In this document: positions 45,189 through 54,547 of the stretch, piece by piece
Layout: every line of letters starts with the position of its first letter
How positions within the stretch are numbered: position 1 is the first letter of the stretch
NCBI GenBank assembly: GCA_964580525.1
Contig: CAZOKN010000001.1
Coordinates: 1-64,000 of the forward strand
Reading direction: 5' to 3'
DNA: 64,000 nt
DNA from: CAZOKN01 sp964580525
GTDB taxonomy: Bacteria; Pseudomonadota; Alphaproteobacteria; Rickettsiales; UBA6187
Program-made: the position numbers and the translations under genes
Notes under the pieces: model-generated
The model's database searches: none
What the model was told of the DNA's origin: nothing
Seen by the model: the letters and a program-made list of their open reading frames with translations, nothing else

Positions 45189-45911
45189 TTAACTCTCAAT
45201 TTTCAAAGCTTTTCTTTGCTCCATAACTAGCTGGTGTATGCCAGTTTTTGCAAATTCCATCATTTTTAAAAAATGCTTTTCTTCAAAAGGGTTATGTTCG
45301 GCTGTGCCTTGTACTTCAATTATTTTGCCATCTCCGGTCATAACAAAATTGGCATCAGCTTCAGCCGTACTATCTTCATCATAGTCAAGATCCAAAACAA
45401 CTGATCCTTTATATAAACCGCAAGATACTGCAGCCATTTCTGAAATTAGTGGCATTGTGTTGATCTGGCGCTGACGTAACATTTTTTCGAAAGCCAAATA
45501 TAGCGCGACATAACCACCTGTTATTGATGCTGTACGTGTTCCACCATCTGCCTGAAGTACGTCACAATCGACAACTATTTGCCTTTCTCCAATTGCGCGC
45601 ATATCTGTCACGGCACGTAAGGATCTGCCTATAAGCCTTTGTATTTCCTGGGTCCTTCCACTTTGCTTTCCTTGTGCTGCCTCACGTTTCATACGTGAAG
45701 ATGTCGAGCCTGGTAACATTCCATATTCAGCAGTTACCCAGCCTTTTTGTTGTCCACGTAAGAATGGAGGCACTTGTTCTTCTATTGAAGCGGTACATAA
45801 AACGTGAGTTTCTCCGAATTTTATAAGGCAAGAGCCAGCGGCATGCATAGAAATATTGGTTTCAATTGTAACTTTTCTTAATTCGTTGCCATGGCGTCCT
45901 GATGGTCTCAT
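45189..45911 (-). CDS. rph: Ribonuclease PH
   Basis: RNase PH trims the 3' ends of tRNA precursors phosphorolytically as a hexamer. The 240-residue protein starts MRPSGRHGNELRKV and has the core RNase PH motifs: GWVTAEYGMLPGST, RTQEIQRLIGRSLRAV (phosphate-binding Arg), DCDVLQADGGTRTASITG and LDLDYDEDSTAEADANFVM (as LDLDYDEDS and ADANFVM). Length is typical. It is divergent from grpE across a 113-base spacer, a common alphaproteobacterial layout, though hrcA is missing. Confidence 0.96.
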   Translation of the reverse strand: MRPSGRHGNELRKVTIETNISMHAAGSCLIKFGETHVLCTASIEEQVPPFLRGQQKGWVTAEYGMLPGSTSSRMKREAAQGKQSGRTQEIQRLIGRSLRAVTDMRAIGERQIVVDCDVLQADGGTRTASITGGYVALYLAFEKMLRQRQINTMPLISEMAAVSCGLYKGSVVLDLDYDEDSTAEADANFVMTGDGKIIEVQGTAEHNPFEEKHFLKMMEFAKTGIHQLVMEQRKALKIES

Positions 45912-46024
45912 AAAATCCTCGTTTTTAAAAAATAATTACTTTCAGCACTTGAAATTACTGGCTTTAATAGCTAAGTAGTGGAGTAGCATAATGGCACATT
46001 AGTATATTGGTAAAGGTAAAAAAC

Positions 46025-46588
46025 ATGGTTAAGAAAAATACAGAAGAAAATGAAGAGCTTAATAATCAGACTGAGAACGATGCTGCTATTGTCGAGGAAT
46101 TAAAAGCCCAAGCAGCAGGGCAGGGTGATGCGGGTGCTGATTATAAAGTTGTTATAGCGGATCTTAACGATAAGCTCCTGCGTTCAATGGCTGAGGCGCA
46201 GAATGTGAGGCGTCGTGCGGAATCTGATATACAAAAAGCTAAGGATTTTTCGATACAATCATTTGCTAAAGATTTATTGGGTGTTGTTGATAATCTCTAT
46301 CGTGCACTAGACGATATAAGCGAGCAAGATGCCGAGCAAAACGAGAAGCTTAAAAGTGTACGCGATGGTGTAGAAATTACCCGTAAAGAAATGGTAAATG
46401 TTTTAGAGCGCAATAAAATTCAGCGCATATACCCACTCGGTGAAACGTTTGATCCAAATTTACATCAGGCTATTAGCCAGATTGAGGATAAAGAAAAAGC
46501 TTCGGGCTCGATAATCCAGGTTTTGCAAGCTGGATATATAATAAAGGATAGGCTTTTAAGGCCAGCACTTGTTATTTTGGCGAAGTAG
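46025..46588 (+). CDS. grpE: Nucleotide exchange factor GrpE
   Basis: GrpE releases ADP from DnaK. The start at ATG 46025 (MVKKNTEEN) has AAGG about 10 bases upstream; a longer TTG frame at 46007 adds only MVKVKN. The 187-residue protein has an acidic disordered N-terminus, the dimer coiled coil (AEAQNVRRRAESDIQKA), the family hinge and the beta-domain (YPLGETFDPNLHQAI, then GSIIQVLQAGYIIKDRLLRPALVIL). It is divergent from rph. A terminator overlaps its stop codon. Confidence 0.95.
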   Translation: MVKKNTEENEELNNQTENDAAIVEELKAQAAGQGDAGADYKVVIADLNDKLLRSMAEAQNVRRRAESDIQKAKDFSIQSFAKDLLGVVDNLYRALDDISEQDAEQNEKLKSVRDGVEITRKEMVNVLERNKIQRIYPLGETFDPNLHQAISQIEDKEKASGSIIQVLQAGYIIKDRLLRPALVILAK

Positions 46589-46613
46589 ATATTTTAACGG
46601 ACATCTACTTTTT
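46583..46613 (+). terminator. Terminator overlapping the grpE stop
   Basis: AAGTAGAT (46583-46590) pairs with ATCTACTT (46603-46610), 8 bp, followed by TTTG. The stem covers the grpE stop codon TAG (46586-46588). The long loop (12 bases) and short T run make it moderate. Confidence 0.5.
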
Positions 46614-46665
46614 GTAGGTTTGCCTATTTTTCATGATATCTCATCAAGAAGTTCCAAAATTTTAG

Positions 46666-46715
46666 ACTTTTTCTACTAATGGGGTTTAATTTATTCTCCA
46701 ATTAGTAGGAAAAGT
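46666..46715. promoter_or_regulatory. Long stem-loop upstream of the T4SS genes
   Basis: ACTTTTTCTACTAAT (46666-46680) pairs with ATTAGTAGGAAAAGT (46701-46715): 15 consecutive pairs with one G-T wobble. Past a G-A mismatch the stem can continue for two or three G-C pairs. The 293-base spacer between grpE and virB3 (46589-46881) contains this, several T and A runs and no ORF. It lies about 165 bases before virB3 and has no T tract after it, so a role as a structured leader or operator is possible. Confidence 0.55.
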
Positions 46716-46881
46716 TCACAAAATTGTAATAATGCCTCGAAAACTTTAAAAAAACTGTAATAAAACCCCAATTTTTATCAATTTTATCAACGTTTTTTAT
46801 TATTTTTTAGTGTCATTGTATTTTATAAAGTGATATTATCTGGGTATGCCTGTTTTAACCTAAAATGATGCGTTCTGAATA

Positions 46882-47181
46882 ATGGCCGGTGGCGGTGAGT
46901 TAGAAGTAGATATGCTGTTTTTGGGGCTTACACGCCCTTCTATGATGTTCGGTGTCACGTACACCGTGTTTCTTATGAATTTTTTCGTTTGCATGATGAT
47001 ATTCGTTTTGACGTCAAAGTTTCAGGTTTTTCTTCTTATGGGACTTTTTCATGCTATTGGCTATATTATGTGCGAAAAAGAACCGCTGTTTCTTGAATTG
47101 ATTATGATTAGATCGCAGAAGTGTAATAGGTGTAAGAACAGGTTTTATCATGGTTTAACTAATTCATACGATGTTATGTAA
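46882..47181 (+). CDS. virB3: Type IV secretion protein VirB3
   Basis: VirB3 is a small inner-membrane component of the T4SS core that works with the VirB4 ATPase. The 99-residue protein has LFLGLTRPSMMFGVTYTVF, with the family TRP motif, then two closely spaced membrane helices (residues 20-60) and a polar end with two Cys pairs (CNRCKNRF). It stands directly before virB4, as in the rickettsial rvh operon. There is no clear Shine-Dalgarno; the ATG is at 46882 (MAGGGELEVD). Confidence 0.85.
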   Translation: MAGGGELEVDMLFLGLTRPSMMFGVTYTVFLMNFFVCMMIFVLTSKFQVFLLMGLFHAIGYIMCEKEPLFLELIMIRSQKCNRCKNRFYHGLTNSYDVM

Positions 47182-47278
47182 TTGGCGAGCTATTGATTTT
47201 TGTTAAACTGTATGAGGATAATTGGCCAGTTAGTGCCCAAGTTTTTCCTTCATACGTAAATATGGTGTGGTTTTAAAT

Positions 47279-49681
47279 ATGCTTAAATTATTTAGGCAGC
47301 GCACTTCCAAGAAAAAGATTGCGGATAGAGAATTTCCGGAAGCGGAATTTATTCCCTATCGTTGCCATTGGAATGACCACACAATCCTCACAAAATCAGA
47401 CGACTTATTGCAGGTGGTAAAATTCGGCGGATTTTCTTTTGAAACTGCTGATGATGAAGACGTTGATATCAGAAAAAGTATAAGAAATTTATTGCTCAAG
47501 GGTATAGGTGCCGGAAGAATATCATTATATTTCCATCTTGTTCGTCGCAGGAAAGCAGCGTTTGATAATGAAGATCAGGCTCATAATATGCCATCAGGGT
47601 TTGCTACACATCTGGAAGAAGAATGGAGAAAAAAACATATTTCACATAAAAGCTTCGTTAATGAGCTGTATGTTACCATCATAAGAAAAAACAGCAAAAA
47701 AGGTGTTGCTGCCGTAGAAAGTTTGATTGATAAAATTCAACAGAAAGCCGATAAAACAATATGGGAAAAATCAATGCGTGAAGCTTATGAAGAGCTTGAC
47801 GAAATGACTTCCAGAATTGTTAGCACACTGCGCGATTATAAGCCTGATCTTTTAGGAACTGTTGAAACTGAAAATGGTGTATTTTCGGAGATATTGGAGT
47901 TTTTGGGTAAGTTGGTAAATTGCGGATCTAGCTCTCCAAGAATTGTTCCTACTATGCCTCTTTCAAGATATCTTCCTACGCACAGGTTGTATTTCGGCAG
48001 TAGAGCTATAGAGCTGAGGGGACCTAATGGTTGTCGCTATGCGGGAATCGTTAGCATTAAAGAATATCCTCAGCATACCTCTGCAACTATGTTTGACGGA
48101 TTTTTGCAGATGCCGTTTGAATTTATCATAACTCAATCATTTTCATTTATTGATCGTACAAATGCTATACAAAGCATGAAAATTCAACAAGGTCGAATGA
48201 TTGCCTCCAACGATGCTGCGGTTTCGCAAATTCAGGAAATTAGTCAGGCTTTAGATGATGCTATGAGTGGAACGATAGGTTTTGGTAAGCATCATATGAC
48301 CGTTATGTGCATAGAAGAAAGCCCAAAATCTTTAGAAAATGCGCTTGCAATGGCTGCTACTGAGCTTGGTAATGGCGGTGCGATTCCTGTAAGAGAAAAA
48401 ATTAATCTTGAGCCGGCTTATTGGGCACAATTGCCTTGTAATGATGAGTTTGCCGTTAGAAGGGCTACAATTAATACTTTGAATTTGTCTAGCTTTGCTT
48501 CTTTACATAATTACCCAACAGGAAAAAGCAATGGCAATCATTGGGGAGATCATGTTACTGTATTAGATACAACTTCCGGAACGCCTTTCTTCTTTAATTT
48601 CCACGTAAGGGATGTTGGACACACTACAATTATAGGGCCGACGGGTGCTGGTAAAACAGTTATGATGAACTTTCTTTGCGCTCAGGCACGGAAGTTTAAA
48701 TGCCGCATGTTCTTCTTTGATAAAGATCGCGGTGCGGAAATATTTATCAGGGCTTTGCGCGGGGTTTATACGGTTATTGATCCTAGTGCTGCTTGTGGAT
48801 TTAATCCATTTGCCTTGCCTGATACTGGTGAAAACAGAACATTTTTAACTGATTGGCTAAAACATTTGGTTACTGTTAACGGTGAAAGAATCAATGCGGA
48901 AGATTCGGCACGAATAGAAGATGCCATTGTGGGTAATTATAAGCTTAATCCGAAAGATAGAAATCTTACTAACGTAGTTCCGTTTTTGGGTATGGGTGGT
49001 CCTGATTCTCTAGCTGGCAGAATTGCAATGTGGCATGGCTATGGTTCGCATGCTAAAATTTTTGATAACAAGAATGATGTCATAAATTTTGATGATGAAT
49101 TGATTTTTGGCTTTGAAATGGCTGAATTATTGAAAGATAAGCCTAGCCTTGGGCCAGTTTTGTTATATATTTTTCACAAAATTAATTTGTCGCTTGACGG
49201 AACCCCTACCATGATTGTATTGGATGAGGCCTGGGCGCTTATAGATAACGAGGTTTTTGCTCCTAAAATAAAAGACTGGTTAAAGGTATTAAGAAAGTTA
49301 AACTGCTTTGTTATATTTGCAACGCAATCAGTTGAAGATGCTAGTAAAAGTAAGATAAGCGATACGCTTATCCAGCAGACTGCAACGCAGATATTTTTGC
49401 CTAATTTGAAAGCTACTGAAGTTTACAGAACGCATTTTATGTTGAGCCAGAGAGAATTTACGTTGATTAAAACGACTGATCCTGGCACAAGGTTCTTCCT
49501 TGTAAAGCAAGGTATAGATGCCGTAGTAGCTAGAATAGATTTATCAGGTATGTCTGATATAATAAACGTTTTGTCAGGTAGGGCAGAAACAGTAGTGTTG
49601 TTGGATCAGATAAGATCGGAAGTAGGAGATGATCCAGATGACTGGTTACCAGTTTTCTGGAGAAGGGTTAAGGAATTATAA
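47279..49681 (+). CDS. virB4: Type IV secretion ATPase VirB4
   Basis: VirB4 is the large ATPase at the base of the T4SS. The start at ATG 47279 (MLKLFRQ) gives 800 residues; a GTG at 47267 would add only MVLN. Motifs: ADDEDVDIRKSIRNLLLKGI near the N-terminus, the RecA-like domain with Walker A IIGPTGAGKTVMMNF near residue 453, Walker B TMIVLDEAWALID near 645, and the FATQSVEDASKS segment. The sequence resembles rickettsial rvhB4 in FIPYRCHWNDHTILTKS. Position between virB3 and virB6 copies matches the rickettsial operon. Confidence 0.95.
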   Translation: MLKLFRQRTSKKKIADREFPEAEFIPYRCHWNDHTILTKSDDLLQVVKFGGFSFETADDEDVDIRKSIRNLLLKGIGAGRISLYFHLVRRRKAAFDNEDQAHNMPSGFATHLEEEWRKKHISHKSFVNELYVTIIRKNSKKGVAAVESLIDKIQQKADKTIWEKSMREAYEELDEMTSRIVSTLRDYKPDLLGTVETENGVFSEILEFLGKLVNCGSSSPRIVPTMPLSRYLPTHRLYFGSRAIELRGPNGCRYAGIVSIKEYPQHTSATMFDGFLQMPFEFIITQSFSFIDRTNAIQSMKIQQGRMIASNDAAVSQIQEISQALDDAMSGTIGFGKHHMTVMCIEESPKSLENALAMAATELGNGGAIPVREKINLEPAYWAQLPCNDEFAVRRATINTLNLSSFASLHNYPTGKSNGNHWGDHVTVLDTTSGTPFFFNFHVRDVGHTTIIGPTGAGKTVMMNFLCAQARKFKCRMFFFDKDRGAEIFIRALRGVYTVIDPSAACGFNPFALPDTGENRTFLTDWLKHLVTVNGERINAEDSARIEDAIVGNYKLNPKDRNLTNVVPFLGMGGPDSLAGRIAMWHGYGSHAKIFDNKNDVINFDDELIFGFEMAELLKDKPSLGPVLLYIFHKINLSLDGTPTMIVLDEAWALIDNEVFAPKIKDWLKVLRKLNCFVIFATQSVEDASKSKISDTLIQQTATQIFLPNLKATEVYRTHFMLSQREFTLIKTTDPGTRFFLVKQGIDAVVARIDLSGMSDIINVLSGRAETVVLLDQIRSEVGDDPDDWLPVFWRRVKEL

Positions 49682-49711
49682 AAATTATGTGCGTGCAAGA
49701 AGTGGTGTTTT

Positions 49712-52700
49712 ATGCATAAACACCTTAAATATTTAGCAAAAATTATTTTCGTACCGGTTTTGGGATTCTGTTCTCTTGTGCCGCACGGAGATGCTTTTGC
49801 TACATATGAAGGTAGAATGCCTGGCGCTAAAATTGTTGCCGCCGCTTGTGATCCTTTGGCCGATCCTAAGGATGATGCTAACCAAACAGATCAAGTTGAT
49901 CAATATTATCCTAAGCGTTCGTGTGTTGGACAAAACATAAATAGAGATAATTTTAAAATTAAAGTTGCTTTTGACCCTAATGATCCTCCAGGTGGAGGTT
50001 CTTATAACGTTGAGAGTAAGGGTGCTTTGGGTTTACCGGCCAATACTAATCTTAGTACCATCTATTATGCTGATTCTAGTACAGCCCTCACTGGCCTTAC
50101 TTCTGAATCTTGCGGTGGTGGTGTTGATTATCAAAGGTCTTGTAACACTAGTGGTGGTTGGAGTTATACAGAAGGACAGCAGGTTTTATACAACAGTAAA
50201 CCGGTTTATAGTACCGTTCCTAATTATGTAAAATATCCTACGAGTGGCTCAGTACAGGTTTCTGGTTCTGATTTAACATATCTGAAAGATTGTAATGGTC
50301 ATGCTAAAGGTACAACTATTACATATACGAATGGTGGTACTGTATACGATCAAAATTGTGCAATAGTCAAAGATTGTCATGGCAATGTAGTGGGTGGCGG
50401 TAATATGTGGTATAATAGCCCGGCCGGCTCCACCACATGCGTACAACTTACAACTCCTGGAACTGCAATTAATGCAGTGAGAGCTGATTCAACAACAACT
50501 ACTACTACAGGTGGCTTATTCCTTTCTAAATTTTCAGCTGATTATACAGATTCACAAAAGAGCTCTATAGCGGAAATGCAATCTACAAGTCTGTGGATGA
50601 TAGCTGGTCAAAACACTTCTTTTGATGGTTCGGATATTACCTTCGTAAATTTTGAAGTTACGTATAGTGGTGACATGGCTTGTGTTTACGCATATAAAAC
50701 AATTCCGGTTCAAACAAAATGGTTGGTGACAGAACAGGTTCCTAGCACTATTGATGAGGTTAATAATCTGCCTGTATCTCCTGATAGAAGTGTGTCGACA
50801 CCTTCCGCGCTTCAAGTGCCTATTCAAGTGGATTTGAAAAATAATTGCGTTCGCGCACCACCACCTTATGTTCCTTTGCAATCTCCTTCTTGGGGGTCTC
50901 TGGTTTCTCCTGTTTGTACAGACTATGACACTAGTGGTTCTCAATGGATACATCCTTTCACGGGAGTGGTAATAAGATGTATCGAAGATACAATGATGAA
51001 TATTTTCGTTCCTAACGAGAATTCTTATTACGTAAATGCTCAAGGCGAAAAAGTTCTGCCTCAAACATTTTTTAGCACTACACAGAATAAACTTAAAAAT
51101 GCAATAAGAGGCCTCCTCGCATTATATATAATATTTTTCGGCTATAAATTGATGGTGGGCAAAGAAGTTCCTGAGCAAGGTCAGTGGATGTGGCTAGGAA
51201 TGAAATTTGCTTTAGTGGTTTATTTTGCAATGGGTTCGGGGATGACCGATCTGTTGCCTAAGTTGTTGAGTGTATCAAAAAATACTGCTGTTATATTTAT
51301 GGAGGCCGGGTTTGGCCAACAAAATGACGCTGTAGATGCGGCTCAAGCTGATCTTGGCAATCTTTATTCACAGTTGCGCGATGCACAAAAATCTGCTGAT
51401 GCGGCCTCACTTGCTTTGACACAACTTGAGAGTAAAGCTGCAACTGCGACTGATGATGCTAAAGATTTGCAAGATCAATATAATGATCTGGATGATAAGC
51501 GTACAAAAGCTTACAACGATGTTCAGGCTGCTCTTAGCAATAAAAATATAAAACAGAATGCTTTAAGTGCTATTCAGGCTAGTTTGGCAACTCTGAAATC
51601 AAATTATGATACGTCAAAAGCTTATTATGATATGATTTACGAAGGACAAACTTTGGCAAATCAGGCTAAGCAAGCGAGGGAAACTGCTGCGGCAGCTAAT
51701 ATGTTTACTGTGCCATCTTATCCTACTGCAGCAAACCAAAATGCGACTAATAATTTGAATCCTGGTAATGATCCAAGTTGCTTTAGGACTAATTCATACG
51801 CTACTTCTTGCTATGCAGGCCGTCCTGGTGCTGGAACGGCTTCTGATCTATTCTATTTTATATATGTTGAATATGCTAACAGGGCATATAACTCATATAA
51901 TCCTTTTACTAAGCAGACTGATCCTTATAGAGGACCTGGGTTTTTTGATAGTGCATCTGCAGCTATAGCTGGACAACAATATGCTCTTAAATCTCCTAAT
52001 GATATGGTTACACTAACTAAATCAGCATTTTTGCTAAAACAAGCTTTGAGTGATGTGGTTCTTTGGTATGGTAATCAAAGTGATGCTTGGGGGCTAATTG
52101 ATGCTTACGTAAATAATATGTATGATTCTGCTCAGGCTTACATGAATTCAGACTGGGCCAAAAAAAGTAAAAATAGTGTTATTCCTACTGATACTCAAGT
52201 TAATTCAGCTAAAGCTGCTTCAGTTAGTGCTGCGCTTACTTTATGCAATGCTGGTGGTGCGTGTTATGGTATCGCAGGTGTTCCTGATGGGACATATAAA
52301 TCTAATTCTTCTCTATTAGCGGCGCAAGGTGAATTTGATGATGCTAATGCGGCTTATATGGTTGCATTAACCAAATATAATTCTCTGGATACGCAAGCTA
52401 ATGCTATTCAGGTTAAACTGAATGAAACACTTAATTTAGCAGCAAATTCTGATAGCCTAATTGCTGCAGCAAGAACACAACTTGATGCCCTAAATCAAGC
52501 TGTTTCAGACCTACAAGCCCAAGTGGCAGCAAAATCTGCTGAAGTTAATGAGATAGTAACTGCTTGGAATAATCAAATTAAGAATGATACTGGTCTTGGC
52601 TATAATTATTGTGACTTCCGCAATATAGATTATAAGGGCCAGGATGACATGAAATTGTGGGACATGCTGGATTGCAAGTTTTCTAAATATTTAGGTGTTG

Positions 52701-54547
52701 GTGATAACGCTGATAACGAAAATGTTCCTCAGGTTTTATGGATATCTACTCTTGCAATAATAAGCTCCGAATATGGTATACCGATTTTCATATTCACCAT
52801 GATATTCCTGGTGTTTATAATACAGATAATCCTTAAGGTTGTTCACACATATATAATGGCCTTCATGGGATTGGTGATGTTGGTTTATGTTTCGCCATTG
52901 ATAATTCCTGCTGTGCTTTTTGAAAAGACAAAATCATTATTTGAGACTTGGCTGCAGCAGGTTATGGCCTGTGTATTACAGCCTATAGTGCTTTTTGCAT
53001 GTCTATCATTTATGTTGAACGTGGTTGATATATTTGTTTATGGCGGTAACCATAATTTCGTTGCTGTTGATTCTCCTGTAGCTAATAGGATTGCCAGCAC
53101 TCCTGTGGCTACCGATAAAGTAACTTCCGCTTGTACAGCTTCAACAAACGTAAACACTTTTGTTAATGGACTTGGTGTTGATTCTTCTACTGATTATTCT
53201 AGTTGTGCTACTACATTATTTAATAGCAGTATAGCTTCTTATACGTATACCATTGGAGCTGCGTTCGGTGCTAAGCCTAGTAACACCAATAGTAATACTG
53301 GCCTTTCTGCTTCAGATACTGGAGAGGTTTGTAACAACGTATCGCAGATAAATAAGCTTGTGGGTACATCTACTAGTTTCCCTGATTGTGTGAGCAATTT
53401 ATCTAGTAGTTCAACATTATCTGATAATGATATTAATAACGTTTGCGGCAATATAGTTTATGATGATACGGCTGCTATCAATACTACGATTAATAATAAT
53501 ATAGCCAATGCTATGTATAACGACGATTTAGCTTGTGGACATGCTATAGTGAGCAATACAGGTTCTGCAAGTCCTTATGCATGTGGTGATGTGCAAGAAC
53601 TTTCTAGTAGCGGTATTTCTATACCTTCAACCACGGATGCAACTGACTGCGCTAGCCAAGTTTCTATAGCATCTTCTGCAAGCTCTGAAGCGCTTACTGA
53701 TGTTAACTGTGATGATAAAAAAGCTCTTGGCTGTATATATCAGACAGTGCAGTTTAGTACAGTTGGTGTCTTTGACGATGTAACAACTGGTGGATTACAT
53801 ATTTTTGACGCTACAACTGTTGATCTAAGCAGCGATCGTGATTGGTATGTTTTCCTTGCTTTGCTAAAATTAATTCTAGTTTGTTTTATAATTCAGGTGG
53901 TATTCTCTTCTGTGGAAAAAATGGTTGCAGTTTCTGTTGAGGCTATGGGTGCTGCTGGTGGTAGCAGGTTAGGCTCTATGTCTCCTGTTCCTTCATCTGG
54001 TCCTGCGGCGATTTTACAAACTGGCGGTAAAATGTTTGGTAGAGTTGCCGATGTTCCGTTCAAGGGTTTCAGTGCTGTGAAAAATGCTCGTGAGAAAATG
54101 AATGCTAAGAGAAAAGATATCAGAGATTTCTCTAGGGATGTTAAAGATGCTGGTGCTGCACGCAGAACAAGAAAAGATACTGAGAAATTTGTGAGCCAGA
54201 AAGCTGGAGCTGAGAAAGGTCATAAAGATATGATTTCTATGGCTGCAAAAAATTCTCATAAGGAGATGGTAGAGTTAGCTAATAAGGGTGATAAGAAGCC
54301 TCTAACTCCGGAAGCTCAGAGTAAACTTGTGGCTCAGCAGGCAGCTGAAAAAGCACACGGTATTATGAAAAATACGGCAAATTTCGAAGATAAGAAAAAG
54401 CCTCAAACTTCAAGTGCCACTCAGGAAGATAAGAAGAAACCTCAAGCTGGAGGTGCCCCTCAAACTGGCGGTACTACTAAGCCTACAGTGCAGAGGTCTG
54501 GTATTAAAACAACGCCACCAAAAACAGATGGTAATAAGGATGCGTAA
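49712..54547 (+). CDS. virB6: VirB6-like T4SS protein, paralogue 1 (giant, 1611 residues)
   Basis: VirB6 proteins form the inner-membrane channel part of the T4SS. This one has a signal peptide (cleavage near residue 30), an extracytoplasmic region of about 400 residues, a TM pair near 455-515 (RGLLALYIIFFGYKLMVG), a predicted coiled coil near 545-660, a Cys-containing inserted domain near 660-960, a conserved GYNYCDFRN/WDMLDCKFSKYLGVG segment, the multi-TM TrbL/VirB6 core near 1010-1115 (VYVSPLIIPAVLFEKTKS), a Ser/Thr/Asn/Cys-rich insert near 1120-1330, a final TM near 1380, and a basic cytoplasmic tail. Core and flanks match paralogue 2, which lacks the inserts. Ordinary VirB6 is about 300 residues; rickettsial ones are much larger, but this is an extreme. 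Confidence 0.88.
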   Translation: MHKHLKYLAKIIFVPVLGFCSLVPHGDAFATYEGRMPGAKIVAAACDPLADPKDDANQTDQVDQYYPKRSCVGQNINRDNFKIKVAFDPNDPPGGGSYNVESKGALGLPANTNLSTIYYADSSTALTGLTSESCGGGVDYQRSCNTSGGWSYTEGQQVLYNSKPVYSTVPNYVKYPTSGSVQVSGSDLTYLKDCNGHAKGTTITYTNGGTVYDQNCAIVKDCHGNVVGGGNMWYNSPAGSTTCVQLTTPGTAINAVRADSTTTTTTGGLFLSKFSADYTDSQKSSIAEMQSTSLWMIAGQNTSFDGSDITFVNFEVTYSGDMACVYAYKTIPVQTKWLVTEQVPSTIDEVNNLPVSPDRSVSTPSALQVPIQVDLKNNCVRAPPPYVPLQSPSWGSLVSPVCTDYDTSGSQWIHPFTGVVIRCIEDTMMNIFVPNENSYYVNAQGEKVLPQTFFSTTQNKLKNAIRGLLALYIIFFGYKLMVGKEVPEQGQWMWLGMKFALVVYFAMGSGMTDLLPKLLSVSKNTAVIFMEAGFGQQNDAVDAAQADLGNLYSQLRDAQKSADAASLALTQLESKAATATDDAKDLQDQYNDLDDKRTKAYNDVQAALSNKNIKQNALSAIQASLATLKSNYDTSKAYYDMIYEGQTLANQAKQARETAAAANMFTVPSYPTAANQNATNNLNPGNDPSCFRTNSYATSCYAGRPGAGTASDLFYFIYVEYANRAYNSYNPFTKQTDPYRGPGFFDSASAAIAGQQYALKSPNDMVTLTKSAFLLKQALSDVVLWYGNQSDAWGLIDAYVNNMYDSAQAYMNSDWAKKSKNSVIPTDTQVNSAKAASVSAALTLCNAGGACYGIAGVPDGTYKSNSSLLAAQGEFDDANAAYMVALTKYNSLDTQANAIQVKLNETLNLAANSDSLIAAARTQLDALNQAVSDLQAQVAAKSAEVNEIVTAWNNQIKNDTGLGYNYCDFRNIDYKGQDDMKLWDMLDCKFSKYLGVGDNADNENVPQVLWISTLAIISSEYGIPIFIFTMIFLVFIIQIILKVVHTYIMAFMGLVMLVYVSPLIIPAVLFEKTKSLFETWLQQVMACVLQPIVLFACLSFMLNVVDIFVYGGNHNFVAVDSPVANRIASTPVATDKVTSACTASTNVNTFVNGLGVDSSTDYSSCATTLFNSSIASYTYTIGAAFGAKPSNTNSNTGLSASDTGEVCNNVSQINKLVGTSTSFPDCVSNLSSSSTLSDNDINNVCGNIVYDDTAAINTTINNNIANAMYNDDLACGHAIVSNTGSASPYACGDVQELSSSGISIPSTTDATDCASQVSIASSASSEALTDVNCDDKKALGCIYQTVQFSTVGVFDDVTTGGLHIFDATTVDLSSDRDWYVFLALLKLILVCFIIQVVFSSVEKMVAVSVEAMGAAGGSRLGSMSPVPSSGPAAILQTGGKMFGRVADVPFKGFSAVKNAREKMNAKRKDIRDFSRDVKDAGAARRTRKDTEKFVSQKAGAEKGHKDMISMAAKNSHKEMVELANKGDKKPLTPEAQSKLVAQQAAEKAHGIMKNTANFEDKKKPQTSSATQEDKKKPQAGGAPQTGGTTKPTVQRSGIKTTPPKTDGNKDA

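Noticed and set aside
54414..54539. Upstream start for virB6 paralogue 2
   Set aside because: The extra 42 codons lie within the end of paralogue 1 and hide the signal peptide; ATG 54540 restores it.
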